Positions 27,611-36,455 of a DNA stretch of 64,000 nt are shown in pieces. Source of the stretch: SH-MAG3 sp035461245 (GTDB lineage: Bacteria > Gemmatimonadota > Gemmatimonadetes > Longimicrobiales > RSA9); the NCBI GenBank assembly GCA_035461245.1, contig DATHVP010000143.1, forward strand, positions 62,001 to 126,000. The letters run 5' to 3'. The position numbers and the translations under genes were made by a program. Below the pieces are notes generated by a model. It was not told the DNA's origin. It made no database searches and saw nothing but the letters and a program-made list of their open reading frames with translations. Numbering within the stretch: position 1 is the first letter of the stretch; every line of letters begins with the position of its first letter.

Positions 27611-30601
27611 ATGAGATCATCCCGCTGGTGGATCGCAGCGGTTGCGGTCCTCATGAGCACGGGGATCGCGCAGGCGCAGGACAGAGGCGCCGTTACAGGG
27701 ACTGTGACAGACGCGGCGACGCAACAGCCGCTGGCGCAGGTACAGGTGAGTGTGGCGGGCACGACGCTGGGCGGACTGACGGACCAGCAGGGACGGTTCC
27801 TCATCGCGAACGTGCCGGCGGGCACGCGTGAGATCCGGACGACGCTGATCGGGTACGCCCAGGCGTCGGAGACGGTGCAGGTGCAGGCGGGCGGCACGGC
27901 GACAGTGAACTTCGCGCTACGTGTGAGCGCGCTGGCGCTGGAAGGCATCGTGGTGACGGCGACGGGCGAGACCCAGCGGGTCCGGGAGCGCGGTAACGCG
28001 GTCTCGCAGATCACGGTGTCGGACATGAACCTGGCCCCCATCAACACGATGTCGCAGGTGCTCCAGGGCCGGAGCGCCGGCGTGGTGGTGCAGCAGTCGG
28101 CGGGCACATCGGGCACGGGCGCGCGTATCCGGATCCGTGGATCGGCCAGTGCTTCGCTGGGCAACCAGCCGCTGGTGATCGTGGACGGGGTCCGGGTGAA
28201 CGAGAGCCCGGAGTCGTTCTCCATCGGCGTCGGTGGCCAGTCCACGTCGCGACTGGAGGACATCAATCCCGACGAGATCGAGAGTATCGAGGTGCTGAAG
28301 GGCCCGGCCGCGGCAGCGTTGTACGGCACGGCAGCGGCGACGGGCGTGATCCAGATCACCACGCGGCGCGGGCGGGCGGGGCCGGCCCGCTGGAACGCGT
28401 ACTCTGAAGTCGGGCTGCTGCACGAGCGGAACGAGTGGTTCGGCAACTACCTCCAGCTCGGCGAGACACCGGCGGGCGCGGAGATCGCATGCTTCACGTT
28501 CCGTCAGGCGGCGGACCAGTGCACGCCCACCGAGCTGCTGTACTGGAACCCGCTGATGGACCGGGCGGAAGGTCATGGCGTCAGCAACCCCGAGCTGGGA
28601 CCGGCCAGCCCGTTCCGTGACGGCAACCGGACGAAGGTGGGCCTCAACGTCTCCGGTGGCGTGGACCGTTTCACGTACTTCTTCTCCACGGAGCGGGACC
28701 AGGAAGCGGGCATCTTCCGCAACAACAACCTGGACCGGGTCTCGCTGCGGGCGAACGTGCGCGGCCAGCTCCGTGACGACCTGGACCTGACGGTGACGTC
28801 GGGCTGGATCAGCAGTGACATCCAGCTCCCGTGGAACGACAACACGCAGGGTCCCGTCGGCAACGCCATCACCGGGGAGCCGGAGGACGACCCGGAGTTC
28901 AGGGGGTACGGCGGCGCTCCGCCGTCGCAGCTCGAGCGGGTGGACACCCGGCAGGGCCTCGGCCGCCTCGTGGGCAGCACAAATGCGAGCTACCGCCCGA
29001 CGCACTGGCTGAACATCGTCGGGACCGCCGGGCTGGACGTGCTGAACCGGCGCGACACGGAGACGGTTCCGCCGGAGGCCATCTTCTCGGGCTCGCTGCC
29101 AGAGGGCGTGCGGACATCCAACCGCATCGAGATCAGCAACTACACAGCGACCCTCGGCGCCACGGCGACTGCGCCCATCAACACGGACTTCCACTCGACG
29201 ACGTCGGCCGGGTTCCAGTACCACCGGGAGATCTTCCGGGGCACGTTTGCCACGGGCTGGCAGCTGCTGGCCGGGACGGAGTCGCTGGCAGGCACGAACG
29301 CGCGGCCGAGCGTGGGCGAGCAGAATACGGACGTCATCAATATCGGCGTATACGGCCAGCAGCAGATCGCATGGCGGGACCGGGTCTATGTCACAGGCGC
29401 GCTGCGCGGCGATGACAACAGCGCCTTCGGCGCCGACTTCGGCCTCATCTGGTACCCCTCGCTGAGCGCGTCGTGGGTCATGAGCGAGGAGCCGTGGTTC
29501 CCGCAGCTCGACGCGGTGGAGTCGTTCCGCCTCCGCGGCGCCGTCGGCCGCTCGGGGCTGCGGCCCGGGTTCCGGCAGGCCCTCACGTTCTTCACGCCGG
29601 TCGCCGCGACCGTAGAGGCCCGCGACTATCCGGGCTTCACCGTGGGCGGCGTGGGCGACCCGAACCTGGCGCCGGAGATCTCCACCGAGATCGAGGCCGG
29701 CTTCGACCTGGGCCTGTTCGACGGGCGGCTGGGCTTCGAGTTCACCGGCTACAACAAGCGGTCTGAGGACGCGCTCATCGCCCGGCGCCTGGCGCCGTCG
29801 CTTGGCCTGACGACGACGCGCTTCGAAAACATCGGCGTGGTCCGCAACCACGGCGTCGAGCTGTTGCTCAACGCCAACGTGATCCAGCGGCAGAACGCCC
29901 GCTGGAACGCCACCATCTCGTTCGGCACGAACAACAACGAGCTGGTGGAGATGGAGGGCGACGACATCATCTTCGGCCTCGCCTCCGGGCAGCGACACTC
30001 GGTGGGTTACCCGCTGGGCGGCTACTGGTCAACGCCGTACACGTTCGAGGATCCTGACGGCGACGGCCTGCTGCGCATCCAGGACGTGATCATGGCGGAC
30101 GAGGAGGAGTACGCCGGCACGCCGTTCCCCACACGGAACGCGAGCTTCAACACGGACATCACGCTGTGGAACATCGTCCGCATCGGCGGCATGCTCGAGT
30201 ACCAGGGGGGCCACACGCTGTGGAGCGGCACGAACGAGTGGCAGTGCGTGTTCCTGCTGTGCCGGGACCTGAATGACGCGAGCGCGTCGCTGGAGAACCA
30301 GGCCCGGGCCATCGCCACGTACTGGAACTTCTCGTGGTGGGGCTACCTGGAGGATGCCAGCTTCACGAAGCTGCGGGAGCTGTCCCTCACGTTCATGGCG
30401 CCGGACCACGTGCTCGACCGGCTCCGCGGCATCGGCGGGCTGAGCCTGACCCTGGCGGGTCGGAACCTGGCGACATGGACCAACTACACGGGCATTGACC
30501 CGGAGGTCAACTTCGCCGGGCAGAACAATTTCACGACGGCAGACTTCCAGAGCCAGCCGCCGGTGCGGCACTGGACAGCGCGCATTAACGTCAACTTCTG
30601 A
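27611..30601 (+). CDS. SusC/RagA-family TonB-linked outer-membrane transporter
   Basis: Outer-membrane receptor of 996 residues that imports oligomeric nutrients with a SusD partner. The ATG at 27611 follows AGGAG and gives a signal peptide (MRSSRWWIAAVAVLMSTGIAQAQ). Next is a carboxypeptidase-D regulatory-like Ig domain (about 25-110: GTVTDAATQQPLAQVQVSVAGTT), then a TonB-box-like VVTATGE and plug domain (SNTMSQVLQGRSAGVVVQQS type stretch, RIRGSASASLGNQPLVIVDG, VEVLKGPAAAALYGT). The rest is barrel, ending in the aromatic VNF. Length is in range for SusC (about 1000). The SusD gene follows at once. The substrate cannot be told; no glycan-degrading enzyme is adjacent. Confidence 0.95.
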   Translation: MRSSRWWIAAVAVLMSTGIAQAQDRGAVTGTVTDAATQQPLAQVQVSVAGTTLGGLTDQQGRFLIANVPAGTREIRTTLIGYAQASETVQVQAGGTATVNFALRVSALALEGIVVTATGETQRVRERGNAVSQITVSDMNLAPINTMSQVLQGRSAGVVVQQSAGTSGTGARIRIRGSASASLGNQPLVIVDGVRVNESPESFSIGVGGQSTSRLEDINPDEIESIEVLKGPAAAALYGTAAATGVIQITTRRGRAGPARWNAYSEVGLLHERNEWFGNYLQLGETPAGAEIACFTFRQAADQCTPTELLYWNPLMDRAEGHGVSNPELGPASPFRDGNRTKVGLNVSGGVDRFTYFFSTERDQEAGIFRNNNLDRVSLRANVRGQLRDDLDLTVTSGWISSDIQLPWNDNTQGPVGNAITGEPEDDPEFRGYGGAPPSQLERVDTRQGLGRLVGSTNASYRPTHWLNIVGTAGLDVLNRRDTETVPPEAIFSGSLPEGVRTSNRIEISNYTATLGATATAPINTDFHSTTSAGFQYHREIFRGTFATGWQLLAGTESLAGTNARPSVGEQNTDVINIGVYGQQQIAWRDRVYVTGALRGDDNSAFGADFGLIWYPSLSASWVMSEEPWFPQLDAVESFRLRGAVGRSGLRPGFRQALTFFTPVAATVEARDYPGFTVGGVGDPNLAPEISTEIEAGFDLGLFDGRLGFEFTGYNKRSEDALIARRLAPSLGLTTTRFENIGVVRNHGVELLLNANVIQRQNARWNATISFGTNNNELVEMEGDDIIFGLASGQRHSVGYPLGGYWSTPYTFEDPDGDGLLRIQDVIMADEEEYAGTPFPTRNASFNTDITLWNIVRIGGMLEYQGGHTLWSGTNEWQCVFLLCRDLNDASASLENQARAIATYWNFSWWGYLEDASFTKLRELSLTFMAPDHVLDRLRGIGGLSLTLAGRNLATWTNYTGIDPEVNFAGQNNFTTADFQSQPPVRHWTARINVNF

Positions 30602-30602
30602 T

Positions 30603-32024
30603 ATGCGACATATCATGATGAATACACGACATTCTACAGACGCGCGCGGGCTGCTGCCCCGGGTGCCGCGGCTGGGGCTCATGGCGGCGATGGCCGCGCT
30701 GGGCCTGTCCGCCTGCGACTCGATCCTCGAGGTCAGTGACCGGGACGTGGTGCTGCCGGAGACCATGGAAGGCCCGACGGCGCTGCCGGCTCTGCGTGCC
30801 CATGCCATTGCGGAGTTCAGCGTGGCGTACAGTGCGGGCGGCAGCGGCAACGCCCAGACCCTGCTGAGCGGACTGCTGGCGGACGAGTTCAAGCACACCG
30901 GCACCTTCGACACGCGGGAGAGCATCGACCGGCGCATTGCGCTGCCGACGAACCCTCACGTCCAGGGGTCCTACCTGCTGCTGCACCGGTCCCGGGCCGC
31001 GGCGGAACGGGCCGCGGACCTGTTCCAGGCCCACGGCCCGAACACCGCCGGCCACGCCGAGGTGCTGAGCCTGGGCGGCTACACCTACATCTTCTTCGGC
31101 GAGAACTGGTGTTCCGGCATCCCGGTGAGTCGCCAGCTTGCCGACGGCACCATCGAGTACGGCGAGCAGGAGACCACGACGCAGATGTTCAACCGGGCGC
31201 TGGACCAGTTCACCGACGCGCTGGCGGCGGCGACGGCGGCAGGTTCGTCGCTGCAGGAGAACCTGGCCCGTCTGGGCCGGGCTCGTGCCCTGCTCGGCCT
31301 GGGCCGGTACGACGAGGCGGCAGCCGCGGCCGCGCCGGTGCCGACCAGCTTCGAGTACGTGATGTACCACTCTGAGACGTCGGGCCGGCAGAACAACACC
31401 GTCTGGTCCTTCAACAACAACCAGGGCCGCTGGTCGGTGGCGGACAGCGAGGGCGGTAACGGCCTGCCGTACCGTTCCGAGGGCCGTATCGACGGCACGT
31501 CGCCGGACCCGCGCATCCCCAGCGAGCACATCGGGCTGGCCCAGCGCACAGGGCTGCGTCCGGACGAGCACTGGGGCCAGTTGAAGTTCGAGACGCGGGC
31601 ATCGTCCATCCCGCTGGCCACGGGCATCGAGGCCCGCCTCATCGAGGCGGAGGCCGCGCTGCGGCAGGGTGTTGCCGGCATCGCGTCATTCGTCTCGATC
31701 CACAACGCACTGCGCGCCACGCGGAGCCTGACGCCGCTCAACCTGGTGAACGTCACCGCCATGTCCCAGCGCCAGCGGGAAGACCTGCACTTCCGGGAGC
31801 GGGCCTACTGGCTGTGGCTCACGGGGCACCGTCTCGGTGACCTGCGGCGCATGATGTGGGACTATGGCCGGACGCAGGATGAAATCTTCCCCGTCGGCAC
31901 ACACCACCGCGGCGGGGACTACGGTGACTACACCTATTTCCCGGTCGCCTTCGATGAGCAGAACAACCCACTCATCGATAACGTGCAGTGCCTGCGTGAT
32001 GACGACAGCCTGGGCCGGCATTGA
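30603..32024 (+). CDS. SusD/RagB-like outer-membrane lipoprotein
   Basis: Nutrient-binding lipoprotein of 473 residues that caps the adjacent SusC channel. The signal has a lipobox (MAALGLSACDS). The mature part has the helical, TPR-rich SusD body, with the N-terminal LPALRAHAIAEFSVAYSAGG and the C-terminal FRERAYWLWLTGHRLGDLRRM that is a SusD signature. It begins one base after the SusC stop. Start is ambiguous: ATG 30603 is used, ATG 30615 and 30618 also possible; none has a strong Shine-Dalgarno, so translation is probably coupled to SusC. A strong terminator follows. Confidence 0.93.
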   Translation: MRHIMMNTRHSTDARGLLPRVPRLGLMAAMAALGLSACDSILEVSDRDVVLPETMEGPTALPALRAHAIAEFSVAYSAGGSGNAQTLLSGLLADEFKHTGTFDTRESIDRRIALPTNPHVQGSYLLLHRSRAAAERAADLFQAHGPNTAGHAEVLSLGGYTYIFFGENWCSGIPVSRQLADGTIEYGEQETTTQMFNRALDQFTDALAAATAAGSSLQENLARLGRARALLGLGRYDEAAAAAAPVPTSFEYVMYHSETSGRQNNTVWSFNNNQGRWSVADSEGGNGLPYRSEGRIDGTSPDPRIPSEHIGLAQRTGLRPDEHWGQLKFETRASSIPLATGIEARLIEAEAALRQGVAGIASFVSIHNALRATRSLTPLNLVNVTAMSQRQREDLHFRERAYWLWLTGHRLGDLRRMMWDYGRTQDEIFPVGTHHRGGDYGDYTYFPVAFDEQNNPLIDNVQCLRDDDSLGRH

Positions 32025-32068
32025 CGTGACATGACACGCCGGCCCGTCGCAGCCGGCAGCTGGAAGGA

Positions 32069-32103
32069 AGGACGGGGAGGCTCATGCCTCCCCGTCCTGT
32101 TTT
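32069..32103 (+). terminator. Terminator after the SusC/SusD operon
   Basis: A 13-bp perfect stem (AGGACGGGGAGGC / GCCTCCCCGTCCT) with a TCAT loop is followed by GTTTTC. It also reads as a terminator for the convergent M3 peptidase gene. Confidence 0.88.
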
Positions 32104-34178
32104 CACACCAGGCCGCGCTTGCGCATGAGCGCGGTCGTGTCCGCGTCCCGGCCGCGGAACGCACGGTACGCCTCCGCCGGGTCCCGGGTGTTGCCGGCGG
32201 ACAGCACGGCCGCCCTGAGCCGGTCGGCGACCTCCCTGTCGAATGGCCCGCCCGCGTCGAGGAAGGCTTCCCACGCGTCGGCCACCAGCGTGTCCGCCCA
32301 CAGATAGCTGTAGTAGCCGGCGGAGTAGCCGTCGCTGCCGAAGGCGTGCTGGAAGTGGGGCGTACGATGTCGCATGGCCAGGGCGGCGGGCATGCCGAGT
32401 TCGTCGAGGACAGTGGCCTCAAACGCGGCGGGCTCGATTTCCCCAGCGCCGGCCAGGTGCATGCGCATGTCCACCCAGGCGCTGGCGAGGTACTCCGTTG
32501 TCTCGAAGCCCTGGTTGAACGTGGCGGCCCGGCGCAAACGCTCGACCAGCGCATCGGGGATGGGCTCGCCGGTCTGCCAGTGGATGGCGAAGCGCTTCAG
32601 CACGCTGTCCGTCATGAGCCAGTGCTCCATGAGCTGGGACGGGAACTCGACAAAGTCCCGGGGCACGGCAGTGCCCGACAGCGACGGGTACGTGACGTCG
32701 GATAGCAGGCCGTGCAGGGCATGGCCGAACTCATGGAACAGCGTCGTCGCATCATCCCAGCTGATGAGGACCGGCTCGCCGCCAGCAGGCTTCGTGTAGT
32801 TGCAGTTGTTGGATACGAGGGTGGCCTCTGCGCCGTTCACACGGCTCTGGGAACGGTAGGCCGTCATCCATGCGCCGGATTTCTTGCCCGGCCGGGCGAA
32901 GGGATCGAAGTACCAGAGGCCCACGGTGTCGCCGGCGCCGTCCGCTACTTCCCACACTCTCACGTCCGGATGGAAGACGGGCACGTCAGACACCTCCGTG
33001 AACGACAGGCCGAACAATTCGGCGGCCACGGCGAACATGCCCTCGCGCACACTGTCGAGCTGGAGGTACTGCCGCAGGTCCGCCTCGTCCATGTCGAAGT
33101 GCCTGTGCCGGACCCGCTCCGCGAAGTGGCGATAGTCCCATGGCCGGATATCCAGCTCGGCGCCCTCCTCACGGGCGAGCTGCTCCATGTCCGCCACCTC
33201 GACGGCCACGCGACGGACCGCCGCGGGCCACACCGCGCCGAGGAGCTCGAGGACCCGGTCCGGCGAGCCGGCCATGGTGTGTTCCAGCCGCCAGTGCGCG
33301 TGGGTCGCATAGCCCAGCAGCCCCGCCCGCTCGGCCCGGAGCTGGAGGATCTCCGAGACGATGGGCTTGTTGTCGCCCTCGCCAGACCCATCGCCACGCC
33401 GCGTCCAGAGCCGCCAGCCGCGCTCCCGCAGGTCCCGCCGCGTGGAATGCACCAGGAACGGCTCCATGGACGAGCGGGTGTTGGCTATGACCCAGCGGCC
33501 CGTCAGGCCGCGCTCCGCTGCGGCTGCGGCGGCCGCATCCACCTGTGATGCCGGCAGCCCCGCCAGATCGGACGCCGTCTCCAGGACCAGGTACTGGCCC
33601 TCCTCATCCGCCAGCACGTTCTGGTTGAAGCGGGTGAACAGCGTGGCCAGCTGCTGGTTGATCGCTGACAGACGCGCCTTCCCGTCTGGCGCAAGCCGGG
33701 CGCCGGAACGGACGAACGTCGTGTAGTGCAGCCACAACAGCCGCTGCTGCTCCGGCTCCAGACGCTCCTTCTCCGGCGAACGGTAGACTACCTCAATGCG
33801 CTGGAACAACGCCTCGTTCTGCATGATTCGGTCGGCGAAGGCGGCGAGGCGCGGCGCCAGTTCGCGCTCCACGTCACGCAACGCGGGGGTGCTCACATTC
33901 GACCGCCACACATGAAAGGTCGCCGCAACCCTGTCGTACTGCCGGCCCGCCCGCTCCAGCGGCTCGAGGGTGTTGTGGAACGTGGGCGCGTGCTCCTGCT
34001 CGCAGATGGCGTCAATCTCCGCCAGGTAGCTGTCCATGGCTGCCTGCAGGGCCGGCGCGAATGCGCCGACCTCCACTGCGTCGAAGGGCGGCACCCCCCC
34101 GCAGCGACCCGTCCAATCCGCCAGAAGCGTCGCTTCTGCTTCAGCTGTTCCATCGTGCATCCGTGCAAACCTTGCCAT
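32103..34178 (-). CDS. M3-family metallopeptidase (oligopeptidase A / Dcp type)
   Basis: Zinc thimet-type oligopeptidase of about 691 residues, probably cytoplasmic (no signal peptide). The catalytic motif is HEFGHALHGLLSDV with zinc-binding His-Glu-His, and the third zinc ligand lies ~25 residues on (PRDFVEFPSQLMEHW, the conserved family stretch). The N-terminal NTLEPLERAGRQYDRV and the YFDPFARPGKKSGAWM stretch are M3 hallmarks. Length is right for PrlC/Dcp (about 680). It degrades short peptides, including signal-peptide fragments in E. coli. Start: ATG 34178 used; ATG 34160 and TTG 34229 are in frame. Confidence 0.93.
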   Translation of the reverse strand: MARFARMHDGTAEAEATLLADWTGRCGGVPPFDAVEVGAFAPALQAAMDSYLAEIDAICEQEHAPTFHNTLEPLERAGRQYDRVAATFHVWRSNVSTPALRDVERELAPRLAAFADRIMQNEALFQRIEVVYRSPEKERLEPEQQRLLWLHYTTFVRSGARLAPDGKARLSAINQQLATLFTRFNQNVLADEEGQYLVLETASDLAGLPASQVDAAAAAAAERGLTGRWVIANTRSSMEPFLVHSTRRDLRERGWRLWTRRGDGSGEGDNKPIVSEILQLRAERAGLLGYATHAHWRLEHTMAGSPDRVLELLGAVWPAAVRRVAVEVADMEQLAREEGAELDIRPWDYRHFAERVRHRHFDMDEADLRQYLQLDSVREGMFAVAAELFGLSFTEVSDVPVFHPDVRVWEVADGAGDTVGLWYFDPFARPGKKSGAWMTAYRSQSRVNGAEATLVSNNCNYTKPAGGEPVLISWDDATTLFHEFGHALHGLLSDVTYPSLSGTAVPRDFVEFPSQLMEHWLMTDSVLKRFAIHWQTGEPIPDALVERLRRAATFNQGFETTEYLASAWVDMRMHLAGAGEIEPAAFEATVLDELGMPAALAMRHRTPHFQHAFGSDGYSAGYYSYLWADTLVADAWEAFLDAGGPFDREVADRLRAAVLSAGNTRDPAEAYRAFRGRDADTTALMRKRGLV

Positions 34179-34261
34179 TCGGGAGTGAGCTTCCGGTAGT
34201 ACCGTACCTGCCGGCTGGGCGGAGGTCAAACGAGACAGGACGGGTGACGGGGTGCGATGCA

Positions 34262-34296
34262 GGAAGGCCGTGACGGCAACACCGCCACGGCCTTCC
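34262..34296 (-). terminator. Hairpin between small lipoprotein gene and M3 peptidase gene
   Basis: Inverted repeat GGAAGGCCGTG... CACGGCCTTCC with inner CGG/CCG pairing. No U-tract follows on the minus strand, so it may be a pause or mRNA-stabilising hairpin rather than a full terminator. Confidence 0.5.
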
Positions 34297-34329
34297 GTTC
34301 CGAGTTCGAGCCGGGGCTTGCGCCCGGGG

Positions 34330-34557
34330 TCAGCCGCCGGTGGTGGGCGGTACGCCGAGGGTGTCCATGCGCATGGTATCCTGCATGGTGTCCATGGTCG
34401 GCGGGGGCGGCGGCGGCGGCATGGGTGCCGGCTCGGTGGCCGGTGCCGGAGCCGCGCCCGGCGTGGTTGCGGGATCGTCGGCCGGCTGCGTGTCGCAGGC
34501 GGCGGTCGCGAGCGCTACGACTGCTGCGCCGGCGAAAGCTCGGATGGTCTTGCGCAT
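34330..34557 (-). CDS. Small proline-rich lipoprotein of unknown function
   Basis: Predicted lipoprotein of 75 residues. The ATG at 34557 follows an excellent GGAGGAG. The signal MRKTIRAFAGAAVVALATAACDT has a clear lipobox (ATAAC), so maturation would leave ~53 residues. The mature part is Pro/Ala-rich, with PMPPPPPPPTMDTMQDTMRMDTLG, where the DTM repeat is Met/Asp-rich and might bind metal. No family is recognised. It lies upstream of the M3 peptidase gene on the same strand, separated by a hairpin, and divergent from the serine hydrolase. Confidence 0.75.
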   Translation of the reverse strand: MRKTIRAFAGAAVVALATAACDTQPADDPATTPGAAPAPATEPAPMPPPPPPPTMDTMQDTMRMDTLGVPPTTGG

Positions 34558-34745
34558 GTTCTCCTCCGTTAGGTTCCTGCCGGCGGGTCCGGCAGCGGCA
34601 AATGCGGCTCTCACGCCGTCAGCGGGCGGAATTGCAAGGCGCATACCTGCGCGGCAGGCTGGGCGCGCCGTGGCTGGCACCTCGCCTTCCGGTCAGCATG
34701 GCTGCATACTGCTGATGGGAATCACTCACGGGGCACGGGCGAGTC

Positions 34746-36272
34746 ATGCGACGAGAGCACCTGGCGGGGCGGCACAGGCGGATATGGGGACTGACGCTGG
34801 CGGCGTTCGTCGCCGTGGCGGGGAGCGTGCAGCCGGCGAGTTCGCAGCCGGTGCCGCTGCAGGGGCTGGACGAGTACATCATCGCGGCCATGCAGGCGTG
34901 GGAGGTGCCGGGTCTGGCTGTGGCGGTGGTAAGAAACGACAGCGTCATCTACTCGCGCGGCTTTGGCGTACGGCAGCATGGCACGACGGACCCCGTGGAC
35001 GAGCACACGCTCTTCCCCATCGCGTCCACGACAAAGGCCATGACGACGGCGGCCCTGGGCACGCTGGTGGACGAGGACCGGCTGGACTGGGACGACGCCG
35101 TCGCGGACCATCTGCCCTGGTTCCGGCTGGCGGATCCGTACGTGTCCGACGCGCTGACCGTGCGGGACCTGCTCACGCACCGGGCGGGCCTCTCCCGGAG
35201 TGACAACCTGTGGATCGCGGCGCCATACCAGCGGGAGGAGGTGCTGCGGCGGGCGCGGCATCTGCCCATCGCGGATTTCCGCGGTGGCTATGGCTACAAC
35301 AACATCATGTACATCGCGGCGGGCGAACTGGCTGGCGCCGTGGCGGGCATGTCGTGGGATGACCTGCTGGAGCAGCGGCTGTTCCGGCCGCTGGGCATGA
35401 CGCGCAGCACGACGCGGGCGGCAGTAGTGGACGGACAGGACAATGTCGCTGTTTCCCATACGAAGCCGGGCGGCGTGATCACGGCCATGGCCCGTCGGAA
35501 CTACGACAACATCGGAGGTGCCGGCGCCGCGTGGTCCACGGCGCACGACATGGCCCGGTGGCTGCGCCTGCACCTGGGCGACGGCACGGTGGACGGCCGG
35601 CGGCTGCTGGAGCCGTCCACGCTGGCCGAGCTGCACACGCCGCAGGTGGTGATCCGGATGGACACGGTGGCGCGGCGCATGTTCCCGGCCACTCATTTCC
35701 GGGCGTACGGCCTGGGCTGGAACCTCCAGGACTATCACGGTCGCAAGATGGTGCACCATTCGGGCTCCATAAATTACACGCGCACGCAGATCGGCATGAT
35801 CCCCGAGGAGGGGATCGGCGTCGTCGTCATGGCGAACCTGAGCACGAGCAATGCACAGGTGGCCATCATGTACCGCGTGCTGGACGCGCTGCTGGGCCTG
35901 TCGGAGCGGGACTGGACGGCTGAGTACCTGGAGCTCACCGAGCGGTCGGAGGCGGCGACGGCGCGCCAGGCGGCGCAGGTGGAGGCGACCCGCGTCGCCG
36001 GCACGCAGCCGTCGCTGGCGGTGGAGGCGTACGCAGGCACGTACCGGCACCCGGTGTTTGGCGACGTCGTCATCGGCGTGGAACAGGGGCGCCTCGTGCT
36101 GCGGTATGCACCTGAGTACGTGGCGGACCTGGAGCACTGGCATCACGACACGTTCCGCGGTACCTGGCGGAGCACCGGGTTCGGCACCGCGTTCGTCTCG
36201 TTCGCACTGGACAGCAGGGCCCGACCGGCGACGCTGGAACTGGAGGGCTTCGGGGTGTTCCGGCGGCAGTAG
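34746..36272 (+). CDS. Exported beta-lactamase-like serine hydrolase
   Basis: Class C beta-lactamase/D-peptidase-like serine hydrolase of 508 residues. It has a signal peptide (GLTLAAFVAVAGSVQPASSQ). Active-site motifs are Ser94-Thr-Thr-Lys97 in FPIASTTKAM, a Tyr-containing GYGYNNIMY (YxN-type) and HHSGS (HxG/KTG-type). The C-terminal ~110 residues form a DUF3471-like beta domain (YAGTYRHPVFGDVVIGVEQGRLVLRY). Such proteins in this type of organism are often esterases or D-aminopeptidases, not resistance enzymes. It precedes the LVIVD propeller gene by 183 bp. Substrate is unknown. Confidence 0.88.
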   Translation: MRREHLAGRHRRIWGLTLAAFVAVAGSVQPASSQPVPLQGLDEYIIAAMQAWEVPGLAVAVVRNDSVIYSRGFGVRQHGTTDPVDEHTLFPIASTTKAMTTAALGTLVDEDRLDWDDAVADHLPWFRLADPYVSDALTVRDLLTHRAGLSRSDNLWIAAPYQREEVLRRARHLPIADFRGGYGYNNIMYIAAGELAGAVAGMSWDDLLEQRLFRPLGMTRSTTRAAVVDGQDNVAVSHTKPGGVITAMARRNYDNIGGAGAAWSTAHDMARWLRLHLGDGTVDGRRLLEPSTLAELHTPQVVIRMDTVARRMFPATHFRAYGLGWNLQDYHGRKMVHHSGSINYTRTQIGMIPEEGIGVVVMANLSTSNAQVAIMYRVLDALLGLSERDWTAEYLELTERSEAATARQAAQVEATRVAGTQPSLAVEAYAGTYRHPVFGDVVIGVEQGRLVLRYAPEYVADLEHWHHDTFRGTWRSTGFGTAFVSFALDSRARPATLELEGFGVFRRQ

Positions 36273-36455
36273 CCGGCGCGCCGGCCACCCGGCCCGGATT
36301 CATTACGTGATGATGGCGGGCGGAGTGGCGCAGGGAGGGAACGGTGGAACCGGGGCGGCCCGCACAGGTACGTTTGTCTGCGCAGAGGATAATTCGCTAG
36401 TTTTCACGTGCGGCCGCTCGCCGGGGCGACCACTTTCCCGAAACAGGACGGTACC

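Noticed and set aside
27917..29998. Open frame of about 690 codons on the minus strand opposite SusC
   Set aside because: Antisense to a certain SusC gene; no start signal, no domain and Arg/His-rich composition.
34746..36272. Calling the beta-lactamase-like enzymes antibiotic-resistance genes
   Set aside because: SxxK/YxN motifs are shared by esterases and D-peptidases; signal peptide plus DUF3471-like tail favour a non-resistance role.
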